From the NCBI GenBank assembly GCA_049324835.1, contig JBMOMT010000045.1:19452-83451 (forward strand): a stretch of 64,000 bases of DNA, in the 5' to 3' direction. Below, one piece after another: positions 1-7,990 of the stretch. Made by a program: the position numbers and the translations under genes. Position 1 is the stretch's first letter, and each line of letters begins with the position of its first letter. This DNA is from JBMOMT01 sp049324835. Lineage in GTDB: Bacteria > Chloroflexota > Anaerolineae > CAYNKW01. The notes beneath the pieces are model-generated. The model did no database searches. It was not told the origin of the DNA and saw nothing but the letters and a program-made list of their open reading frames with translations.

Positions 1-68
1 TGTCTCTGCTCCCACATGTGAGGCGTGATTCGCGCCGCCACCACGTTTCACACCTCACGTTTCACACT
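1..68. other. Intergenic left edge
   Basis: No gene is seen. The stretch lies downstream of the chemoreceptor stop codon and contains two copies of an ACGTTTCACAC-like direct repeat near positions 43-67. No convincing terminator hairpin was found, so the minus-strand operon may continue beyond the window. Confidence 0.4.
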
Positions 69-2141
69 TTACAGCTTGTACCGGGCCACCAGCTCTTTCA
101 ACTGCGCCGCCAGGACGTTCATGTCCTCCGCCGCCCGCTGCGATTGCTGCGCCCCGGCCGCCGATTGCTGCGCCGCCTGGTTGATGTCTCCCATACCGAT
201 GGCGATCTGATCCAACCCCACCGTCTGTTGCTCCACACCCGCCACTATCTGCTGCGCCGCCTGCGCCGACCCTTCCACCGCCATCGCCAACTCGCGTATC
301 GTCTCCGCCGTCCGGTTCACCATCTCTCTCCCAGCATCCACACCCTTCGTCCCTTGCTCCGTCGCCATCACCGCCAGGTTCGTCGCTTTCTGAATGTCTC
401 CCAGAATCACCTTTACCTGCCCCGCCGCCTGCCGCGATTGCTCCGCCAAACTCCTCACCTCGTCGGCCACCACCCGAAAACCCTTCCCCGCCTCTCCTGC
501 CTGCGCCGCCTCTATCGCGGCGTTCAACGCCAGAATGTTCGATTGGTCGGCAATGTCCGTCACCGTGTCGATGATATCCCCAATCTGCTGCGCCTGCTCC
601 GACAACGCCAGCACATTCTCCGCGATGCTCTCTACCTTGAGCCGAATGTCGACCATGCTCTGCTGCGTCTCGTCCGCCGCACCAGAACCCCGATGCGCCG
701 CCCTCACGGCCTCCACCGCTGCCTCCGCCACCCCTTGCGCCCGCTGCGCCACCTGCTCCGCCGATGCCCGTATCTCTTCCACGGTGCTCGTGATCTGCGC
801 CACCGCGCTGGCTTGCTCACGCGTGCTGCTCGCCATCTGACTCGACGATGCCAATATCTCTGCCGTCGCCGACGTGATGTTCACCGCCCCCGCCTGCATC
901 TGCCCCGCCATACCCGCCAATCCACCCACCATCGACCCAATACTCTCCGCCAGCAACGCATAGTCCCCCTGATACTCCCCGTCCATCCTTGCCCTCAAAT
1001 CCCCTCGCGCCACCCGCAACAACACCTCCCCTGCCGCCTTCATCGGCCTCACCACCGCTTCCAACACACCGTTCACCCCTTCCACGATGCGCCGGTATTC
1101 CCCCCCAAACCGCCCCGCATCCGCACGCACATCCAGCCTGCCCGCCACTGCCGCCTCGATGAGCCCGTTCACCTCCCCAGACATCGCCTCCAGGCTCTCT
1201 TTCATCTCCACCATCGCCTGCCCCAGACTGTCTCGCCCCGACGCCAGCGGCACTTCCACCCCCAGATTCCCCCGCGCTATCTCCAACGCCGCCTCCGCTT
1301 TGGACTTGAGATACCTTTCCAAACCGCCAAAGGCTCGACCAATATCGCCCAACTCGTCCTGGCGCGCGGAAACCTCGAGCGTCTCCTCGTAATCCAGGTC
1401 CGCCATGTCCGGATCACCCAGGGTCAATTCCCTGGCACCCCGAACGATGACATCCAGCGGTTTGCTGATAGAGCGGGCCAGGATGAACGAAAAACCGAGA
1501 GCGAGTCCGGCAATCCCCACCGCGACGAGGAGCATGGTGCGCGTCACATCGGCGATTTCCTCTTCCACGTGATCCATATAGATGCCCGAACCGACGATCC
1601 AGCCCCATTCGGGGAGCAATTTCACGAAAGAAACTTTGGGGGCCGGCTCTTCCCCTTCCTGACCTGGCTTGGTCCAGTGATAGTCCACAAAACCCTGCCC
1701 CTCTGCCTCGCAGACCCTGACAAACTCTACGAACAGCCTTTTTCCGGTCGGATCGGCGTAATTGACGAGCCCTTTGGCGGCGTACCACTCTGGCTTGTCT
1801 TTGGCGGTATAATTGGGGTGCATGATCATTTTGGGCTCGAGATCGTTGATCCAAAAGTAATTATCGCCCTCGTAGCGCATGATCCTGACCGCCTCCATGG
1901 CCGCGAGCCTGGCTTCCTCTTCAGACATGACGCCCTCTCTGGCCAACTGAACGTAATACTCCAGGGTGCTATAAGCCGCCAGCACCAGGTTTTCGGTGGC
2001 TTCGCGGTGATCCTCGTGCTTGGCCGCCTCAAACTGGACGAATACGTACCCCAAAACCAGACTGAAGCACAGCGTCACCACCAATCCAAGGGAAAAAATC
2101 TTGGGCAGCAACTTGAATCTGGACAAGGTTTTGTCTAACAT
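69..2141 (-). CDS. Methyl-accepting chemotaxis protein with periplasmic Cache domain
   Basis: This is a 690-residue transmembrane chemoreceptor that should sense a small ligand outside the membrane and control CheA through CheW. The first membrane segment is at about residues 13-35. It is followed by a single-Cache domain (about 40-200) with the family-typical GDNYFWIND and WGWIVGSGIYMD motifs, then a second membrane segment (203-222). HAMP repeats and a long cytoplasmic signalling domain follow, with the hallmark hairpin tip ALNAAIEAAQAGEAGKGF. It is the last gene visible in a minus-strand run that starts with archaellum genes, so it probably steers an archaellum-driven motor. Its start lies 30 bases after the upstream cheW stop. 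The ligand cannot be deduced. Confidence 0.93.
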   Translation of the reverse strand: MLDKTLSRFKLLPKIFSLGLVVTLCFSLVLGYVFVQFEAAKHEDHREATENLVLAAYSTLEYYVQLAREGVMSEEEARLAAMEAVRIMRYEGDNYFWINDLEPKMIMHPNYTAKDKPEWYAAKGLVNYADPTGKRLFVEFVRVCEAEGQGFVDYHWTKPGQEGEEPAPKVSFVKLLPEWGWIVGSGIYMDHVEEEIADVTRTMLLVAVGIAGLALGFSFILARSISKPLDVIVRGARELTLGDPDMADLDYEETLEVSARQDELGDIGRAFGGLERYLKSKAEAALEIARGNLGVEVPLASGRDSLGQAMVEMKESLEAMSGEVNGLIEAAVAGRLDVRADAGRFGGEYRRIVEGVNGVLEAVVRPMKAAGEVLLRVARGDLRARMDGEYQGDYALLAESIGSMVGGLAGMAGQMQAGAVNITSATAEILASSSQMASSTREQASAVAQITSTVEEIRASAEQVAQRAQGVAEAAVEAVRAAHRGSGAADETQQSMVDIRLKVESIAENVLALSEQAQQIGDIIDTVTDIADQSNILALNAAIEAAQAGEAGKGFRVVADEVRSLAEQSRQAAGQVKVILGDIQKATNLAVMATEQGTKGVDAGREMVNRTAETIRELAMAVEGSAQAAQQIVAGVEQQTVGLDQIAIGMGDINQAAQQSAAGAQQSQRAAEDMNVLAAQLKELVARYKL

Positions 2142-2171
2142 GGCTCGTTCCTTTCCACGACCCCTATCTGA

Positions 2172-2846
2172 TCAGGAGACCTCTTCGTGAACGATGATCC
2201 GCTCGTCGCGCAAGAGCGCCTCCAGATTGAGGATACTCAGCATCTCGCGGGTGACGCCCCGCACGTATTCTTCCCTGATACTGCCGCGGTTGGCCAGTGG
2301 AGGTCTGATCTCGGCCAGAGGGACGTTGATCTCACCCAAAACGTCATCGGCCAGGATGCCCACTTCCAGATCAGCGGCATCGACCAGGATCACTTTGGCC
2401 CATTCGGTGATCGCCTGATCGGACACACCCAAAAAGCTGCGGACATCGATCACCGAATAGATAGCGCCGCGAATGTTGACGACGCCCACCACAAACCTGG
2501 GTGTACATGGCACGGGGCTCACGTTGCGCAGCGGCTGCACCTCTCGCACGTGATCGGTAGTGATGCCATAGGTCTCGTCGGCCAGAGAAAAAACCACCAC
2601 CTGCATCGTATCGCCCACAGACATTTCTTCCACGCTGGCCAGCGCCCGGGCGCGCTCCTCCAGGATGGCCTGCACCTTTTGCGGCGACAGGTTCTCCTGC
2701 GCAGGGGTGCTAAAGAGGTCTTCCAACAACGGGCTACCCTCTCTGGCAACGCCGCTCTCGGCGATATTCCGTGGCTCGTTCTTTTGACCGGCCAACCTGC
2801 CCCACTGGCTCTGCATTTTTTGCCTCATCATGGCCTCTTGCTCCAT
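2172..2846 (-). CDS. cheW: CheW-like chemotaxis coupling protein with N-terminal extension
   Basis: This 224-residue protein has a CheW SH3-like domain at about residues 75-220, with the recognisable stretches LADETYGITTDHVREV, PRFVVGVVNIRGAIYSVID and ILVDAADLEVGILADDV. CheW bridges chemoreceptors and the kinase CheA. The first 70 residues are charged and probably unstructured, which is longer than a minimal CheW of about 150 residues. The gene starts 3 bases after the cheR stop and lies just before the chemoreceptor gene, so one transcript is likely. It is one of two different CheW proteins in the cluster and may be dedicated to the neighbouring receptor. Confidence 0.9.
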   Translation of the reverse strand: MEQEAMMRQKMQSQWGRLAGQKNEPRNIAESGVAREGSPLLEDLFSTPAQENLSPQKVQAILEERARALASVEEMSVGDTMQVVVFSLADETYGITTDHVREVQPLRNVSPVPCTPRFVVGVVNIRGAIYSVIDVRSFLGVSDQAITEWAKVILVDAADLEVGILADDVLGEINVPLAEIRPPLANRGSIREEYVRGVTREMLSILNLEALLRDERIIVHEEVS

Positions 2847-2849
2847 GCC

Positions 2850-4343
2850 TCACGCTCCAAGCGCCGCTTCGACTTGGGCCAATAAACGCCCCACCACCAG
2901 CCCATCGCCGCCGGAGATCGGCTCTTCCGGCGGCCTGCCCACCAACAGACGCCGCACGTTTTGCAGCGACCGCCGGGCCATCTCTTCTTTGCCCTGCTGG
3001 CGATGGATATTGGCCAGGGCATAATGGCCCAGGATGAACAAGGGGTCGAGATACAGTGTCTTTTTCACCAGGCTGACCGCCTCGTCCAGGTTTTCGCGCT
3101 CCCAGGCGATCATGGCCAGCGTAAAATAGGGTTCTGGGTTCAGACTATCCTTTTCGATGGCCTTTTCGCACCAGCGCTGCGCCGTCTCCCACTCGCCTTT
3201 GTCGGCATGGAGCCGGCCCAAAGCCAGATATGCCGGCGCGCACTCGGGGTCCTGCGCCACTATTTCCTGAAGCAGATTCAGAGCCGCCAGGTTTTGCCCC
3301 TGGCGTATCAGTTGTAAGGCCCTGGCACAGGCATCGTCCTTTTTTCCATCGCCTTCCCACACCGGAACGGCGGGCGTGGCTGCCGGTTTCCTGGCCTGCG
3401 ATTTCGGCGCCCAGGCATCAATCGACGGTTGCCACGAAACGGGCGCGGTCGGGATCGCCGGTTTTTCCTGCCTCCGGGATTTTTGATAAACGACCGCCCC
3501 CGGAAAGCTCTGGTGCTCAAAAACTTGATAGTTGACCATGTTGGGCTCCGAAGCGCCCGGAATGAACCAGCCGTCATCGGTCAGGCATTGGTGAAACTGC
3601 TTCACCACTCGACCGGTCACCTCCTGGCTAAAGTAGATGGTCACATTGCGGCAGAGAATCACGTCCATGGCACAGGTGTTGTTGGCAAAAGAAGGGTATT
3701 GGTCTTCCACCAGATTGAGATAATCAAACGTGACCATGGTTTTGATCTCGTCCACGATCTGGTATCGATCTTTGTCCCACCGTCGAAAATAGGTCTCCCG
3801 GATGCGCGGGTCAACGCCGCGAAACGACCAGGAACCATACAGTCCCTGGTGCGCCAGTTCCAGCGCCCGTTGATTGATATCGGTGGCCAGGATCAAAACC
3901 CGCCAGCTCTCGATGTCTGGAATGAGCTCTCGCAAGAGAATGGCGACAGAATACGGCTCTTCGCCGCTGGCGCAACCGGCGCTCCAGATACGAATCCGCC
4001 GCCCCAGATCGTATCTCTGTTTGATGATTCGTGGCAAGATGTGGTCTCGCAGCGCGTCAAAATGGCCCTTGTTACGAAAGAAATAAGTCTCCCCAACCGT
4101 CAGCACACTGATCAGTTGATCCCACTCGCGGCTGGCAGAAGGAGCGACAGAAAGCAAACGATAGTAGCTATCTGGGCTCACGCCATTCTGGACTATGGCC
4201 ATGGCCTCGGCCAAACCCCTGATCAGCGCGGCTCGTTTTTCCTGAGGAAAATAGAGGCCGCTGCGCTCCTGAACCAGGTCCCGAAAGCGCTCGTAATCTT
4301 TTTGTGTTAGCGTGAATTCGTTTTCGGGCTTGCCCATTCCCAT
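2850..4343 (-). CDS. cheR: CheR-type chemoreceptor methyltransferase with C-terminal TPRs
   Basis: This 497-residue protein should methylate glutamates of chemoreceptors using S-adenosylmethionine, setting adaptation. The N-terminal CheR helical domain (FRDLVQERSGLYFPQEKR) is followed by the SAM-binding domain, with the glycine motif IWSAGCASGEEPYS at about residue 120 and DVILCRNVTIYF near residue 228. From about residue 335 to 480 there are three or four tetratricopeptide repeats (for example PAYLALGRLHADKGEWETAQ). This CheR-TPR layout is known from bacteria with several chemosensory arrays. It starts 1 base after the upstream cheW stop. Two Met codons lie three codons apart at the start, and the second may be used. 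Confidence 0.93.
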   Translation of the reverse strand: MGMGKPENEFTLTQKDYERFRDLVQERSGLYFPQEKRAALIRGLAEAMAIVQNGVSPDSYYRLLSVAPSASREWDQLISVLTVGETYFFRNKGHFDALRDHILPRIIKQRYDLGRRIRIWSAGCASGEEPYSVAILLRELIPDIESWRVLILATDINQRALELAHQGLYGSWSFRGVDPRIRETYFRRWDKDRYQIVDEIKTMVTFDYLNLVEDQYPSFANNTCAMDVILCRNVTIYFSQEVTGRVVKQFHQCLTDDGWFIPGASEPNMVNYQVFEHQSFPGAVVYQKSRRQEKPAIPTAPVSWQPSIDAWAPKSQARKPAATPAVPVWEGDGKKDDACARALQLIRQGQNLAALNLLQEIVAQDPECAPAYLALGRLHADKGEWETAQRWCEKAIEKDSLNPEPYFTLAMIAWERENLDEAVSLVKKTLYLDPLFILGHYALANIHRQQGKEEMARRSLQNVRRLLVGRPPEEPISGGDGLVVGRLLAQVEAALGA

Positions 4344-4344
4344 C

Positions 4345-4875
4345 TCATTCCAAACGATTTTTGTTCTCTGCCTTCAAGATAGCGTCGAGCTCTACCACCA
4401 AATGCTCCAGGCGCCGCTCTTCCTCAAAAGTGAGAATCTTTTTCAAGTCGATGATGAGCAGCAACCGATCGCTCAGCCTGCCCACGGCCTGCAGATAATT
4501 GCTCCCACCGATTCCATAGTCGATGCTGCCGACCGGAAGCACCCGCACAGCATTGACCACGTCGACGAGCAGAGCTATCGTGCGTCCTTCGGATCGCGCA
4601 ATGAGCAGGTGGTTGTTCAAGCCATAAGGTTTGTGGGGCAGATCGAACCGTTTGCGCAGGCCGATGACGGGAATCACCTTCCCTCTGAGATTGAGCATAC
4701 CCTCCACCACGCGGGGCGCTTGGGGCGCGCGGGTGATGGCCACCATACGCACCACCTGAACCACGTCATGGATGAGCAGCCCATACTCCTGATCGTCCAA
4801 TTGAAAGGTCACTATTTGAACCTGCTCACCTGATGTTACGCCCTTTTCTCTGAACCCATTTTTGCGGGACATCAT
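4345..4875 (-). CDS. cheW: CheW chemotaxis coupling protein
   Basis: This 176-residue protein is a near-minimal CheW domain: IVTFQLDDQEYGLLIHDVVQVVRM, split here only by normal variation, then APRVVEGMLNLRGKVIPVIG and IALLVDVVNAVRVLPV. It couples receptors to CheA. The start is supported by GAGGAG just upstream of tandem ATG codons. It lies between the archaellum-like arlF gene and cheR, which physically links chemotaxis to archaellum genes. It differs clearly from the second CheW downstream. Confidence 0.93.
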   Translation of the reverse strand: MMSRKNGFREKGVTSGEQVQIVTFQLDDQEYGLLIHDVVQVVRMVAITRAPQAPRVVEGMLNLRGKVIPVIGLRKRFDLPHKPYGLNNHLLIARSEGRTIALLVDVVNAVRVLPVGSIDYGIGGSNYLQAVGRLSDRLLLIIDLKKILTFEEERRLEHLVVELDAILKAENKNRLE

Positions 4876-4923
4876 CTACTCCTCAACTCACAACGGCACA
4901 CGCAATGACCCACTCTGTCCGGG

Positions 4924-5442
4924 CTAATAGGTGAAAACGGTAGAAACGCCGATACCGTTGGGTGTCACCACAGTGGCCAGGTTGGTCGTGCCCGATCCCA
5001 CCCAAGAGGATAGGGTCATCTGGATGACCAACTCTTCTCCGCCGTTCAAAATGTTGGGCTCGAAAAACTCGGCTGTGCCCTGGGAAGCATCCAGATAAAT
5101 GCCTTTCACCGTCCACCTGTCGCCGGCCTGAGAGTAGGGCAGCCAATCCACGTGATGCCCTCCCAGGCTGTCCTGATATTGCACGATCACATCCCAACGG
5201 TCAAAATCGGCCAGTTTGACACTGCCACTGTTCTGAAGGCCGATCTCGACCAGCGCGCCACCGGCCAGCGTCTGCCCGCCCAGAGATAGCAGATCGGTCC
5301 TGGCCTGCTCCGTCAGACGTGCTTCGGTGTCTCGCCACGAATCGAGTGCGGCGCTCTGAACAGATAAAAAGGCGTGCGCCAGAGTGAGCACCACCAATAG
5401 TAACAACATGATGACGATGAGGCCGGTGAGTGTGGTTTCCAT
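4924..5442 (-). CDS. arlF: ArlF-like archaellum stator protein
   Basis: This 172-residue protein has an uncleaved-looking N-terminal hydrophobic helix (GLIVIMLLLLVVLTLAHAFL) and a beta-rich extracytoplasmic domain that ends in ATVVTPNGIGVSTVFTY. The VTPNG-type C-terminal strand is shared with archaellins and with the ArlF/ArlG proteins that form the archaellum stator. It starts 11 bases after the stop of the ArlG-like gene and precedes cheW. Its role as a stator component anchored outside the membrane is inferred from fold pattern and gene order. ArlF and ArlG are hard to tell apart by eye, so the two names could be swapped. Confidence 0.65.
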   Translation of the reverse strand: METTLTGLIVIMLLLLVVLTLAHAFLSVQSAALDSWRDTEARLTEQARTDLLSLGGQTLAGGALVEIGLQNSGSVKLADFDRWDVIVQYQDSLGGHHVDWLPYSQAGDRWTVKGIYLDASQGTAEFFEPNILNGGEELVIQMTLSSWVGSGTTNLATVVTPNGIGVSTVFTY

Positions 5443-5453
5443 CTCTTGCTGCT

Positions 5454-5924
5454 TTAATTGCTAAAGTAATATTCGTCGGCGATGCCGTTGGGCGTGATCA
5501 CTTTGACAAAGTATTGCTCACCGTCGACCAGATTATAATCCAGGTCGATGGTGATCTTGAGGGTGGCCGTGGGTCGCCATTCCGTGTCGTTTTCCAAAAG
5601 GTAATCCCAATGAGAATCACCACTGGTATAGGGAATTCGAGCGAAATCACCCTCAGGCCCAAAAAAGACATCACACTGCTCCGGCGGCCGGATCGATAAC
5701 GCGCCCACGTTCTTGACCCACACCAGAGCCACGTCGGTATAATCGCCAGAACGGGCAGCGTGGACGATCTCGACCTGGCTCTTCATACGCTCGTCGATGC
5801 GCCGCTGCATGCTGAGCAGGGCATCGCCACCCTGGATGGCAGCCGGATAGACCACATTAAACAACATGATGGCCGTCACCACACCGGCGATGATCAGAAA
5901 GGCGGTGATGATGGTTTTATCCAA
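5454..5924 (-). CDS. arlG: ArlG-like archaellum stator protein
   Basis: This 156-residue protein has an N-terminal type III-like hydrophobic helix (MDKTIITAFLIIAGVVTAIM) followed by a beta-sandwich-like domain ending in YFVKVITPNGIADEYYFSN. That ending matches the C-terminal strand of the neighbouring ArlF-like protein and of archaeal ArlG. In archaea ArlF and ArlG form the stator that lets the archaellum filament rotate. The gene overlaps the upstream coiled-coil gene by 8 bases, indicating translational coupling. The assignment is by pattern only. Confidence 0.65.
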   Translation of the reverse strand: MDKTIITAFLIIAGVVTAIMLFNVVYPAAIQGGDALLSMQRRIDERMKSQVEIVHAARSGDYTDVALVWVKNVGALSIRPPEQCDVFFGPEGDFARIPYTSGDSHWDYLLENDTEWRPTATLKITIDLDYNLVDGEQYFVKVITPNGIADEYYFSN

Positions 5925-6510
5925 GGTTCGCCTCCTCGATAAGAGTCAGTGCTTCTTCCACGTCTCTGCCCAGAGCCAACAGGTCATTGAGACCCAGCAG
6001 CGCGCTCAACACGTCGTTGATGGACACGGTTTCAGGCTCCGGGCCGGCGCCGCTCAGAGAGACGAGGCGCAGCAAGAGCCGCTCCGATTCTTGCGGGATC
6101 CAGCCGCCGCGGGCGCAGGCTTCGACCAGTCTGGCAGCGCGTTGCCTGCCGATGGCAACAGCGTTCTGGCTCACCCAGTCGGACATTCGCCTGGCAGAGG
6201 TCTGCTCCACCGCCTTCACGGAGCTCTCTGCGGGCGCGCTCCCCATTTCCGGGGTTTGAGATGGCACCCGCGATGCCATCTCTTCCCGTCCAGCCGCAGA
6301 GGTGGACGCCGGCCCCAAAGAGGCCCTTCTCTCGCGGATCGATTCCAGCGACTGGAGGGTGCCTTCAGAAGGCCCGTTCTCCTCCGTCCGGAGTGCGGGG
6401 TAATAGTGAACCAGAATCTGTTCCTGAATATCCAACAACGCCCTTTGGATCTCGTTCTTGAGGATTTTGACCTCGTATTCCAGTGCTTTGACCCTTTGTT
6501 CCAAGTCCAC
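5917..6510 (-). CDS. Coiled-coil protein, possible ArlCDE-like archaellum switch component
   Basis: This 197-residue protein begins with GTG, preceded by GGGAG. An N-terminal heptad-rich coiled coil (about residues 1-40, VKALEYEVKILKNEIQRALL) is followed by a low-complexity linker (45-105). A helical C-terminal part contains LVEACARGGWIPQESERLLL, reminiscent of the GWI helix motif in archaeal FlaD/FlaE (ArlD/E) proteins. No membrane segment is present, so it should be cytoplasmic. It sits between the archaellin terminator and arlG. In archaea ArlC/D/E connect the chemotaxis adaptor to the motor. Function here is inferred from position and weak motif similarity. Confidence 0.4.
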   Translation of the reverse strand: MDLEQRVKALEYEVKILKNEIQRALLDIQEQILVHYYPALRTEENGPSEGTLQSLESIRERRASLGPASTSAAGREEMASRVPSQTPEMGSAPAESSVKAVEQTSARRMSDWVSQNAVAIGRQRAARLVEACARGGWIPQESERLLLRLVSLSGAGPEPETVSINDVLSALLGLNDLLALGRDVEEALTLIEEANLG

Positions 6511-6550
6511 GGCGGCCTCTCCCAGGATGAAAAATCGTCAAAATGAAGGC

Positions 6551-6595
6551 TAAACAAAACTGCCCCACCGGCACGGCCAGGTGAGGTGGGGCAGT
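6551..6595 (-). terminator. Intrinsic terminator/attenuator downstream of archaellin gene
   Basis: A perfect 11-bp stem (6559-6569 with 6585-6595) is followed on the minus strand by TTTTGTTTA. The next gene starts only about 40 bases downstream with no obvious promoter between. Partial read-through could therefore give abundant archaellin and low amounts of the motor and chemotaxis proteins. Confidence 0.7.
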
Positions 6596-6604
6596 TGTCT
6601 CTGC

Positions 6605-6768
6605 TCAACAAGAGCTATGAGACCGAATGATACAAATGTTGGGCTTGGCCGTGCCTGTTGGTGTGACGATCTCGGTCAAGTTCGGGGCGAGCGGTTCAAC
6701 CGATTCGTTCGAGATGGTCGAACCGCTCGCTGCGGATCCGACTGCCCAGACGCATGTCCGGAGCCTGG
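6605..6768 (-). pseudogene. Remnant of an archaellin/ArlF-like C-terminus
   Basis: Directly after the archaellin stop, another minus-strand frame reads ...VWAVGSAASG ... LTEIVTPTGTAKPN before a stop at 6605. This resembles the conserved ends of the neighbouring archaellum proteins (SWVGSG ... LATVVTPNG in ArlF, VKVITPNG in ArlG). No start codon, ribosome site or N-terminal helix is present, so it looks like a leftover of a duplicated filament or stator gene. The match is short and could be chance. Confidence 0.4.
6687..6730. repeat. Perfect 11-bp inverted repeat
   Basis: GCGAGCGGTTC at 6687-6697 is exactly complementary to 6720-6730, with a 22-base loop. It lies inside the archaellin 3' untranslated region and may stabilise the archaellin mRNA. 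No T-tract follows on either strand. Confidence 0.6.
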
Positions 6769-7341
6769 CTAGTGAAGGTCCATTATCGTGTCGATGACGG
6801 CCGGGGTGGTGCGCTGCATAACCAGCGGGCTGCCCTGGGGTGGTTTAACCTCGATGACAAAGTCGGTGTTGGTGCTCAGCGTCATCGCGCTGGGGATGGC
6901 CACTGCGATTTCAGCCTGCTCGCGCTCTTCCAGCAGGTTATCGGTATCGGTGCGATAGGGCCACGCCAGCGTCCAGGTGACGTCCGTGCCAGAGAAGCGG
7001 TTGTCGGCATCGCGGTATTCGAGGATCAGTGGGCCGCTGGTGCTCATGTCCACCGGCAAACCACCGGCCACATTGGCCACGGTAAAGGTCACTGTCATCA
7101 CTTTGGTGTTGCTGACATCGCTGGTGGCGATCAGGCTACCGCGCAGCTCCAGTGAACCCTGCACCTCTTCCAGGCCGGAATAGATCGCCTCACGGCTTTG
7201 ATCGGTGGTAAAGGTACCGGCCGAAAGGATGGTGAAGGCAAACACTGAAGCGACCACGACAAAGGCGATCAAGATAATGGCCGTCTCGAGAGCCGTGATA
7301 CCGCTTTCGTCCTTCATGAGTGTTTTGAACTGGTCTTTCAT
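6769..7341 (-). CDS. arlB: Archaellin (archaellum filament subunit)
   Basis: This 190-residue protein starts at the ATG at 7341, preceded by AAAGGAG at good spacing. It shows a short charged leader and a class III signal peptide, KDESG/ITALETAIILIAF, followed by a long hydrophobic N-terminal helix ending near residue 40. This is the hallmark of archaellins processed by a PibD/FlaK-type peptidase, and the ITALETAII segment closely resembles archaeal sequences. The rest is a beta-rich outer domain typical of filament subunits. It is not a bacterial flagellin, which has no such signal, nor an ordinary type IV pilin. It has its own promoter and terminator and heads the motility block. A GTG 33 codons upstream keeps the frame open but would spoil the short leader. 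Confidence 0.85.
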   Translation of the reverse strand: MKDQFKTLMKDESGITALETAIILIAFVVVASVFAFTILSAGTFTTDQSREAIYSGLEEVQGSLELRGSLIATSDVSNTKVMTVTFTVANVAGGLPVDMSTSGPLILEYRDADNRFSGTDVTWTLAWPYRTDTDNLLEEREQAEIAVAIPSAMTLSTNTDFVIEVKPPQGSPLVMQRTTPAVIDTIMDLH

Positions 7342-7473
7342 TTCGTACTCCTTTTTTTGTGTTTGGTCGAGTTGAAATTGGTTAGGGTTCAACAGATCAC
7401 TTACCTCAGGTTTCAAAAAGCACAACTCTCGATGATACACCTCCTTCCTGCCTACGCGCCGGTATTTTTTTAC

Positions 7474-7538
7474 ATTATAACCGGGTCAACTTCCATCGAG
7501 TTCACAAAACTGCCTGCCGACCTTCCAAAAACCTTCCA
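7474..7538 (-). promoter_or_regulatory. Archaellin promoter with upstream TGGAAGG direct repeats
   Basis: On the minus strand a perfect TATAAT (7474-7479) lies 10 bases downstream of a TGGAAG half-site. About 40 bases upstream of TATAAT is the direct repeat TGGAAGGTTTTTGGAAGGT (7520-7538). There is no good -35 box, which suggests activator dependence. The same layout precedes the receiver-like gene at 7932. The 5' leader to the archaellin ATG would be about 125 bases. Confidence 0.65.
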
Positions 7539-7557
7539 AAACTCTCTCCATGAGGCT

Positions 7558-7932
7558 TCAAGCCGGTTTCAGCAGCATTTCTTCCACCTGGTTGTAAAGG
7601 CCATCCAGATCAAAGGGAAAGCTCAAATGGGCAATGTGGTCACACCCTTGAAGCTCAGGCGGCGTCGAGGAGATGATCAGCAGCGGCACCCCATCGCCGT
7701 GGCCGTTCGCAGCGCTCTGCACCCAGGTTTTGATCGATTCGCTGGCGGGTGAACTCAGCGCCACAATCACCAGGTCCGGGTTGTTTGTCTCCCCGTTTTC
7801 CCGGTTTTGCGGGCTGGGGGGAAATCGAACCACCTTGAGGTTTTTGGTCTTTAGACTGAACTCGATCACCCGCAAAAGACCATAGTTATCACTCAGCACG
7901 AAAACTTTTTTTCCCATCAGTTCTGGACTCAT
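7558..7932 (-). CDS. Degenerate receiver-like (pseudo-receiver) protein
   Basis: This 124-residue protein, read from the ATG at 7932, follows the CheY pattern of alternating strands and helices: KVFVLSDNYGLLRVIEFSL, then PDLVIVALSSP, then PLLIISST, then LSFPFDLDGLYNQVEEML. The phosphoacceptor Asp expected after DLVIV is replaced by Ala/Leu, and the conserved Lys before Pro-Phe is Phe. It is therefore unlikely to be phosphorylated conventionally. It stands alone, and its promoter shares a repeat architecture with the archaellin promoter, so a regulatory role in motility is plausible. A later Met (residue 6) is an alternative start. Confidence 0.6.
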   Translation of the reverse strand: MSPELMGKKVFVLSDNYGLLRVIEFSLKTKNLKVVRFPPSPQNRENGETNNPDLVIVALSSPASESIKTWVQSAANGHGDGVPLLIISSTPPELQGCDHIAHLSFPFDLDGLYNQVEEMLLKPA

Positions 7933-7990
7933 CAAACACCCCGCCCATATTGCCCATTGCGTGCCACATCCGTCACGCATTCGTGAATCC

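Noticed and set aside
18..2138. Very long plus-strand open frame (about 706 codons) opposite the chemoreceptor
   Set aside because: It is antisense to a clear chemoreceptor; the His/Arg/Leu-rich translation is typical of a GC-rich shadow frame and has no ribosome site or motif.
6769..7440. Longer archaellin start at a GTG
   Set aside because: It would put 33 extra residues before the class III signal peptide; the downstream ATG has AAAGGAG at proper spacing.
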